The position numbers and the translations under genes are program-made. Shown one piece after another: positions 58,892-64,000 of a stretch of DNA of 64,000 bases; within the stretch, counting starts at the first letter, position 1; each line of letters opens with the position of its first letter. Source of the DNA: an uncultured Euryhalocaulis sp. Its GTDB lineage: Bacteria; Pseudomonadota; Alphaproteobacteria; Caulobacterales; Maricaulaceae. The stretch lies in the NCBI GenBank assembly GCA_913055605.1, contig CAJXKJ010000004.1, positions 1 to 64,000 on the forward strand. The letters run 5' to 3'. A model generated the notes under the pieces. The model was not told where the DNA came from. It worked only from the letters and a program-made list of their open reading frames with translations, and made no database searches.

Positions 58892-60520
58892 ATGAGCTCA
58901 GACGAAACGTCTTCCGACGACACCGGTGCGCAAGTCACGTTTGCGGACCTTGGCCTTGGCCAGAAACTCCTGACCGCGCTCGAAACCGCGGGCTACACCA
59001 ATCCCACCCCGATCCAGGCCAAGGCGATCCCGCCGGCGCTGCAGGGCCGCGACGTTCTGGGCATCGCCCAAACCGGCACCGGCAAGACGGCGGCCTTCGC
59101 CCTGCCGATGATCGAGCGCCTGTCCAAGGGCCGCGCCCGGGCCGGCATGCCGCGCTCGCTGATCCTGGCGCCGACGCGGGAACTGGCCGACCAGGTCGCC
59201 GAACAGGTCCGCAAATACGCCACCGATTTCCGCCTGAAGATGGTGCTGCTGATCGGCGGCGTCTCGATGGGCGAACAGGAAAAGGGCCTGAAGTCCGGCG
59301 CCGACATCATCATCGCCACGCCCGGCCGCCTGCTGGACCTGTTCGACCGCGGCAAGATCATGCTGGGCGGCATTTCGGTGATGGTCGTCGACGAAGCCGA
59401 CCGCATGCTGGACATGGGCTTCATCGAGGACCTGGAGCGCATCTTCAAGCTGACGCCATTCACGCGCCAGACGCTGTTCTTCTCGGCCACCATGCCGAAG
59501 GAGATCCAGCACCTGACCGACCAGTTTCTGCAGGCCCCGGTGCGGGTCGAGGCGGCGCGGCCGAACACCACCGCCTCCACCATCACCCAGAATTTGGTGA
59601 AGGTGCGGGAGCGGGAGCCGAAGGCCAAGCGGCTGGCCCTGCGCACCGCCATCGACGCGCTGGAGGTCAAGAACGCCATCGTGTTCTGCAACCGCAAGCG
59701 CGATGTGGACGTGGTGGCGCGCAGCCTCCAGCGTCACGGCTATTCCGCCGCCCCGATCCACGGCGATCTGGCCCAGTCGGAGCGGATGGCGACCCTGAAG
59801 CGCTTCCGCGACGGCGAACTGCGCCTGCTGGTGGCCAGCGACGTCGCCGCGCGCGGCCTGGACATTCCGGACGTCAGCCACGTCTTCAATTACGATCCGC
59901 CCAACAGCCCGGACGACTATGTCCACCGCATCGGCCGCACCGGCCGCGCGGGCAAGAAAGGCGCGTCCATCACCATCGCCGGACCGGAAGACAGCAAGAA
60001 GCTGAAGGCGATCGAAGAGATGCTCGGCGCGCCGATCGCGCCGCTTGGCGCCACGCCGGCAAAGGACGAGCCGGCCAAGGACGTCAAAGCCGAAACGCCC
60101 GCCGAAGACGCCGAAACCGGCGAGGCCGAAGCCGAGGCGGAAGCCGCCCCGGCCGAAAGCGGCGGCGACACGGCCGGCGAGGAGAAATCCGCCGGTGAAA
60201 AGACCGGCCGCCGCCGGCGCCGCGGCGGACGCGGCCGCAACCGCAAGAAATCCGCCGAAACCGCGTCCGCGGAGTCCGAGGACAAAGAGGCTCAGAAGCC
60301 CGCCAAAGCCGAAGAGCCGGACGATTCCTACGAACCGGACGATCTGGACGAGGTGGAGGACGAGGATCTCGCCGCCATCGCCGAGGAGCCCCAGCTGCGC
60401 CGTGAGGGCAGCGCCCCCGCCGGCCGCCGGGGCGGCGGCGGACCCAAGGGGTTCGGCGACCATACGCCGGCCTTCGTGACCCGGTCGGTAAAGGAACGGC
60501 TCTCCGAAGCGGAGGCCTGA
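58892..60520 (+). CDS. rhlE: DEAD-box RNA helicase, RhlE-like
   Basis: The 542-residue protein starts at ATG 58892, behind AGAGAGA. Motifs in order: Q-motif (NPTPIQAKAIP), AQTGTGKTAAFALP (motif I), PTRELADQV, TPGRLLDL, VVDEADRMLDMGF (DEAD box), FFSATMP, the VASDVAARGLDIPDV and HRIGRTGRAGK motifs of domain 2. The last 160 residues are an acidic, Ala/Glu-rich tail with an RRRRRGGRGRNRKK basic patch, probably an RNA-binding extension. It unwinds structured RNA in ribosome or mRNA processing. The symbol rhlE is by family likeness. Its leader is structured. Confidence 0.92.
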   Translation: MSSDETSSDDTGAQVTFADLGLGQKLLTALETAGYTNPTPIQAKAIPPALQGRDVLGIAQTGTGKTAAFALPMIERLSKGRARAGMPRSLILAPTRELADQVAEQVRKYATDFRLKMVLLIGGVSMGEQEKGLKSGADIIIATPGRLLDLFDRGKIMLGGISVMVVDEADRMLDMGFIEDLERIFKLTPFTRQTLFFSATMPKEIQHLTDQFLQAPVRVEAARPNTTASTITQNLVKVREREPKAKRLALRTAIDALEVKNAIVFCNRKRDVDVVARSLQRHGYSAAPIHGDLAQSERMATLKRFRDGELRLLVASDVAARGLDIPDVSHVFNYDPPNSPDDYVHRIGRTGRAGKKGASITIAGPEDSKKLKAIEEMLGAPIAPLGATPAKDEPAKDVKAETPAEDAETGEAEAEAEAAPAESGGDTAGEEKSAGEKTGRRRRRGGRGRNRKKSAETASAESEDKEAQKPAKAEEPDDSYEPDDLDEVEDEDLAAIAEEPQLRREGSAPAGRRGGGGPKGFGDHTPAFVTRSVKERLSEAEA

Positions 60521-60611
60521 TCCGGCGTCTGTCCCGGCCCCTCCGGAGGCCGCCGTTTACCCCCTGTTTCGCTTTTCCCGCTTAAGAGAATGGCCGGGAC
60601 AGGGGGTGGAT

Positions 60612-61664
60612 ATGAGCGAACGTCTGAAACTGGAAGAAGGCGGCGAGCTCGCGCGCAAAGCGCTGGAGCATATGCAGGAGCGGTCCATTCCGCCCTCCGC
60701 CCGCAACTACGAAGTCTGGCTGACCTATCTCCTGGGCGAAATCCCGGCCCTGAACGCCGAAATCGACGCCTTCATCGCCGAACACGCCGAATTCACCGAC
60801 CAGATCTGCACCAGCCTGTTCGAGTCCCATTTCACCAATAAGCGGCTCGAGGACGAGCTGCTGCGCACCGGCTCCTCCATGTCGCGCGAGCTGGAGGAAG
60901 TGCAGCGCCAGCTGGAAGAAGCCAGCCGCAACACCGCCGCCTATGGCGAGGCCCTGGAAGGCGCCAGCGGCAGCATGGACACCGCCGATGCGGGCCGGGT
61001 GAAATCCCTGGTCGGCGTGCTGATGGAGGCCACCTCCAAGATGCGCCGCCATAACGAGGCGCTGGAAACCAAGCTCACCGAAACCTCGCACGAAGTCAAA
61101 AACTTGCGTGTGAACCTTCAGCGGGTGCGCGAGCAGGCGATGACCGACGCCCTGACCGGCGTGGCCAACCGCAAGCGTCTGGACGAGATGCTGCAACAGG
61201 CCGTGGAGCAGGCCGAGGCGACCGGCACCCCGGTCTCCCTCGCCATCGCGGACATCGACCACTTCAAGAAATTCAACGACACCTGGGGCCATCAGACCGG
61301 CGACCAGATCATCCGTTTCGTCGCCCAGTCGCTGGGCCGCTCCGCCGGCGAGGAAGGCGAGGTCGGCCGCTATGGCGGCGAGGAATTCGTGGTCGTCATG
61401 TACGGCGCCGCGCTGGACCGCGCCGCGGAGATCGCGGAGGACGCCCGCAAGACGGTCGAAAAGAAGCGCCTGCTGCGCCGCTCCACGAACGAGGATCTGG
61501 GCAACGTCACGGTGTCCGTCGGCGTCGCCCAGCTGCGCGAGGGCGAGACGCCCAGCTCGCTGGTCGCCCGCGCCGACGCCCTGCTCTATCAGTCCAAGCA
61601 TGACGGCCGGAACCGGGTCAGCCTGGAGCAAACCGGCGAAGAGCCGGACGCCAGGGCCGCCTGA
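60612..61664 (+). CDS. Diguanylate cyclase (GGDEF) with helical sensor domain
   Basis: Start is ATG 60612, behind AGGGGGTGG; a GTG at 60606 overlaps that site. The 350-residue protein has an N-terminal helical part (PPSARNYEVWLTYLLGEIPAL) and a coiled coil, then a GGDEF domain from DALTGVANRKRLDEM. The active-site motif is RYGGEEF (GGEEF 255-259). The I-site position before it holds GEEG instead of RxxD, so product inhibition is not expected. It makes c-di-GMP. The popA-like effector elsewhere in the window could respond to this signal, but a direct link is not shown. Confidence 0.93.
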   Translation: MSERLKLEEGGELARKALEHMQERSIPPSARNYEVWLTYLLGEIPALNAEIDAFIAEHAEFTDQICTSLFESHFTNKRLEDELLRTGSSMSRELEEVQRQLEEASRNTAAYGEALEGASGSMDTADAGRVKSLVGVLMEATSKMRRHNEALETKLTETSHEVKNLRVNLQRVREQAMTDALTGVANRKRLDEMLQQAVEQAEATGTPVSLAIADIDHFKKFNDTWGHQTGDQIIRFVAQSLGRSAGEEGEVGRYGGEEFVVVMYGAALDRAAEIAEDARKTVEKKRLLRRSTNEDLGNVTVSVGVAQLREGETPSSLVARADALLYQSKHDGRNRVSLEQTGEEPDARAA

Positions 61665-61685
61665 GCCCTCGCTGTTCCGCAAAGA

Positions 61686-61715
61686 AAAAGGCGGCTCCGG
61701 GCGGAGCCGCCTTTT
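61686..61715. terminator. Bidirectional terminator
   Basis: A 9-bp GC-rich stem (GGCGGCTCC/GGAGCCGCC, loop GGGC) is flanked by A-tract on one side and T-tract on the other. It can end both the cyclase gene and the convergent repeat-protein gene. Confidence 0.85.
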
Positions 61716-61736
61716 CCGTCTGAGACGCCTGCGAGA

Positions 61737-62222
61737 CTAGCGTGCGCGCAGAGCGCCGCGCACGTTGGCGTTCGCGTCCACGCGGGCCGCGTTCTCGACC
61801 CAGACCCATCCGCGATCCTCGACATAGAGATAGGACCCGTTGTCGTAATCGCGGCGGTCCGAATAGCGCAGGCCGGAGCGCGCATCGGTGCGCGTATAGA
61901 CGTCGGCCCGCGCGCCCGCATTGGGCTGCACATCGGCCCGCGCGCCGGCATTGGTCCGGACCTGCGCCCGGGCGCCCGGATTGGCGTCCACGCGGGCGCG
62001 CGTCGCGGCGTCGACGCCGCTGCGCGCCGCGCCGGTGGCGCCGCGGGCCGCAGCGCCCACATCCGCGCCGACATTGCCGGCGACGCCGGCGCCGACCGGA
62101 CCGCCCGCCACATTGCCCGTCAGGCCGCCGCCCACATTGCCGTTCAGCACCTGGGCGCTCGCGCCGCCCGCGGCCGCCAGGCTGGCGGCGCCGATGGCGG
62201 CGATCAGAAATTCCTTACGCAT
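61737..62222 (-). CDS. Exported low-complexity repeat protein
   Basis: The start is ATG 62222 (MRKEFLIAAIGAASLA), giving a 161-residue product with a signal peptide ending at ASAQ. A Gly/Val/Ala-rich region (GGGLTGNVAGGPVG) is followed by three tandem decapeptides of the type NAGARADVQP. The C-terminal part (SGLRYSDRRDYDNGSYLYVEDRGWVWVE) is aromatic, given here in two pieces as SGLRYSDRRDYDNG and SYLYVEDRGWVWVE. I do not recognise a family. It is probably a cell-envelope or secreted structural protein. Confidence 0.65.
   Translation of the reverse strand: MRKEFLIAAIGAASLAAAGGASAQVLNGNVGGGLTGNVAGGPVGAGVAGNVGADVGAAARGATGAARSGVDAATRARVDANPGARAQVRTNAGARADVQPNAGARADVYTRTDARSGLRYSDRRDYDNGSYLYVEDRGWVWVENAARVDANANVRGALRAR
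61901..61990 (-). repeat. Three tandem 30-base repeats inside the repeat-protein gene
   Basis: Units at 61901-61930, 61931-61960 and 61961-61990 share the core CGGCCCGCGCGCC-GCATTGG with substitutions, and encode the decapeptide repeats. The period is a multiple of three, so copy number could change without a frameshift. Confidence 0.65.
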
Positions 62223-62389
62223 GAGAACTCTCCCGTATCGGTTGCGTGTCGTTGATCCAGCGGTCTTTCGCCGCCTTCGGAGAGGTAAACGTTCCGGCCG
62301 CCGGACGGGTTTCACCGCCCGCTGTTCCCCTTGGCCCTGCGCGGAATCCCGCCCTTGCGCGCCGGGCGGGGACGCCCTACCCCCGTCTG

Positions 62390-62773
62390 ATGATCAAGGG
62401 TCTGTTGCTGGTCGCGCTCGGCGGCGGCGTGGGCGCCGCGCTGCGCCATCTGGTGTCGCTGGGCGCCCTGCGCGCGCTCGGGCCGAACTGGCCCTGGGGC
62501 ACCATGACGGTGAACATCCTGGGCAGCCTGCTGATGGGCCTGCTGGTCGGCTGGCTGGCCCTGCGCGTGGACGGCGGCCGCGACCTGCGCCTGCTTCTGG
62601 CGACCGGCGCGCTCGGCGGCTTCACCACCTTCTCCGCTTTCTCGCTGGAAACCGCCTTGATGATCGAACGGCGGGCCTTCGCGGCCGCGGGGGCCTATGC
62701 CGGCCTGTCTGTCCTGCTCTGCGTCACGGCCCTGTTCGCCGGCCTGATGACGGCGCGCCGCATTTTCGGATGA
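62390..62773 (+). CDS. crcB: Fluoride channel CrcB/Fluc
   Basis: Start is ATG 62390 (MIKGLLLVALGGG); an earlier frame to 62246 lacks the family N-terminus. The 127-residue protein has four membrane segments, the NILGSLLMG helix and the GGFTTFSAFSLET signature with its Phe/Ser residues. It exports fluoride as a dual-topology dimer. No fluoride-riboswitch pattern was seen upstream. Its stop overlaps the start of the next gene (ATGA 62770-62773), so translation is coupled. Confidence 0.93.
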   Translation: MIKGLLLVALGGGVGAALRHLVSLGALRALGPNWPWGTMTVNILGSLLMGLLVGWLALRVDGGRDLRLLLATGALGGFTTFSAFSLETALMIERRAFAAAGAYAGLSVLLCVTALFAGLMTARRIFG

Positions 62774-63750
62774 GCGTCCGCACCGACACCGTCGCGCCGG
62801 ACGAGGCCGGCGTCCGGCTGGACCGCTGGTTCCGCCGCCGCTTCCCGGACCTGACCCAGGGCCGGATCGAGAAGCTGCTGCGCACCGGCCAGATCCGCGT
62901 CGACGGCGCCCGCGCCAAGTCCAACACGCGGCTGGAAGCGGGCCAGGAGATCCGCATCCCGCCGCTGGGCGACCCCGCCCCGGCGCCCTCCGGCGACGCG
63001 GTGTCGGATAAGGACGCCGCCTTTGTCCGCTCCCTCGTCCTGTACGAAGACGACGCGCTGATCGCGCTGAACAAGCCCTCCGGCCTCGCGGTCCAGGGCG
63101 GCAGCGGCCAGACCCGGCATCTGGACGGCATGCTGCCGGCGCTCGCCCGCAAGGGGGAGACGCCGCGCCTGGTTCACCGGCTGGACCGGGACACCAGCGG
63201 CGTTCTGGTCGTGGCGAAGTCCGCCTCCGCCGCCGCGGACCTCGCCCGCCTGTTCCGCTCGCGCGACGTGAAGAAGACCTATTGGGCCATCGTCCTCGGC
63301 GCGCCGCGCCCGCCGGAGGGGGAGATTTCCGGCTTCCTGCGCAAGAGCGCCGGCGGCGCCGAGGGGCGGGAGCAGATGAATCTCGCCCGCCACGGCGACG
63401 ACGACGCGCGCCACGCCCGCACCTTCTATTCGGTGATCGAGGAAGCCGGCCGCAAGGCCAGCTGGGTCGCCCTGCGCCCCGTCACCGGCCGCACCCACCA
63501 GCTGCGCGTCCATATGGCGGAGCTCGGCTACGCCATCGCCGGCGACCGCAAATATGTCTGCGACCGGCCGACGCCCGACGCGCTGGAGGGCCGGCTGCAG
63601 CTGCACGCCCGTCAGATCGTGCTGCCGCGCCCGGGCGGGCCGCTCACCCTCACCGCGCCGCCGCCGCCGCATATGGTCCAGGCCTTCGCCGCGCTCGGCT
63701 TCGACGAGGCCGCCTTCAAGGGCGATCCGTTCGCCGGGATGGACCGGTGA
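62770..63750 (+). CDS. rluC: RNA pseudouridine synthase, RluC/RluD type
   Basis: The 326-residue enzyme starts at ATG 62770. An N-terminal S4-like RNA-binding domain (GVRLDRWFRRRFPDLTQGRIEKLL, given in part) precedes the catalytic domain with HRLDRDTSGVLVVAKS, holding the catalytic Asp. The end has the RTHQLRVHMAELGYAIAGD motif. It modifies uridines in 23S rRNA. It overlaps crcB upstream and the atp12 start downstream (GTGA), so the three are translationally linked. rluC is preferred over rluD by the neighbours, not by sequence. Confidence 0.92.
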   Translation: MSVRTDTVAPDEAGVRLDRWFRRRFPDLTQGRIEKLLRTGQIRVDGARAKSNTRLEAGQEIRIPPLGDPAPAPSGDAVSDKDAAFVRSLVLYEDDALIALNKPSGLAVQGGSGQTRHLDGMLPALARKGETPRLVHRLDRDTSGVLVVAKSASAAADLARLFRSRDVKKTYWAIVLGAPRPPEGEISGFLRKSAGGAEGREQMNLARHGDDDARHARTFYSVIEEAGRKASWVALRPVTGRTHQLRVHMAELGYAIAGDRKYVCDRPTPDALEGRLQLHARQIVLPRPGGPLTLTAPPPPHMVQAFAALGFDEAAFKGDPFAGMDR

Positions 63751-64000
63751 AGCGCTTCTACAAACACGCCGGCGTCCAACAGGACGGCGGCGCCTGGGCC
63801 GTCGCGCTGGACGGCCGGCCCGTCCGCACGCCCGGCGGCGGAACGCTCGCTCTGCCGACCTCCGCCGCGGCCGATCTCCTCGCCGCCGAATGGGAGGGCC
63901 AGGGCGACGAAGTCGATCCCCACGCGATGCCCCTCACCCGTCTGGTCAATGTCGCGCTCGACCGGACGCCGCAGACGCGGGAGGGCGTGGCGGACGAGAT
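63747..64000 (+). CDS. ATP12-family F1-ATPase assembly chaperone (partial, runs off window)
   Basis: A GTG start at 63747 overlaps the rluC stop (GTGA). The visible 84 codons read VKRFYKHAGVQQDGG-type text and contain the hallmark ALDGRPVRTPGGGTLALPT and ATP12-like WEGQGDEVDPHAMPLTRLVN. Bacterial ATP12 homologues in alphaproteobacteria follow rluC. They are thought to assist F1-ATPase alpha/beta assembly. The C-terminal part lies beyond base 64000. Confidence 0.85.
   Translation, partial: MKRFYKHAGVQQDGGAWAVALDGRPVRTPGGGTLALPTSAAADLLAAEWEGQGDEVDPHAMPLTRLVNVALDRTPQTREGVADE

Noticed and set aside
62223-62389. Possible fluoride riboswitch upstream of crcB
   Set aside because: I could not find the conserved riboswitch motif in this stretch.

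Overview
The window is high-GC chromosomal DNA from an alphaproteobacterium, most likely of the Caulobacterales/Maricaulales/Hyphomonadaceae type. The evidence is a PopA-like protein (degenerate GGDEF with an intact c-di-GMP I-site), two TonB-dependent receptors with PhoD and PepSY partners, a LigM-like demethylase, the nnr-glnB-glnA order, the crcB-rluC-atp12 order, and a small phasin-like protein of a kind common in this class. No rRNA, tRNA, IS element, prophage or CRISPR array was recognised. Most long open frames antisense to real genes are GC-driven shadows and are omitted.

Layout. 1-6206 (minus): an exported four-gene cassette read as DUF1592/DUF1585 di-CxxCH protein, Tat-exported DUF1552 protein, Tat-lipoprotein MBL hydrolase, and a periplasmic ankyrin protein that runs off the left edge. 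6502-8821: a secreted metzincin protease and a divergent lipoprotein of unknown function. 9056-13204 (plus): a sulfotransferase, a glycosyltransferase-sulfotransferase fusion and a peptide-exporter-type ABC transporter; its product is not known. 13208-17619 (minus): RND efflux pair. 17797-21954 (minus): PhoD phosphatase with a TonB receptor. 22293-25313: LigM-like O-demethylase divergent from an FMN alpha-hydroxy-acid dehydrogenase. 25444-28966: TonB receptor plus PepSY membrane protein. 29014-32504: agmatine to putrescine (aguA, aguB) followed by a GNAT-nitrilase fusion. 32814-36243 (minus): ATP-grasp and a fused alpha-E/transglutaminase protein. 36369-41391 (plus): M2 dipeptidase, serine deaminase, hybrid histidine kinase. 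41411-43837 (minus): 3-oxoacid CoA-transferase and a YihY-type membrane protein. 44095-45444: popA. 45447-49163 (minus): maeB and a MATE transporter. 49289-51623: GH3 lipoprotein and a phasin-like protein. 51620-55038: nnr, glnB, glnA. 55193-58629: parE, a PLD-like membrane protein and a small exported protein. 58892-61664: DEAD-box helicase and a diguanylate cyclase. 61737-64000: a repeat protein, crcB, a pseudouridine synthase and the start of atp12.

The best candidates for under-described biology are the all-exported DUF1592/DUF1552/MBL/ankyrin cassette, the sulfotransferase/GT-sulfotransferase/ABC cluster, and the nested inverted repeats in the divergent yihY-popA interval. Calls rest on motif recognition and remembered family features; no database search was run.
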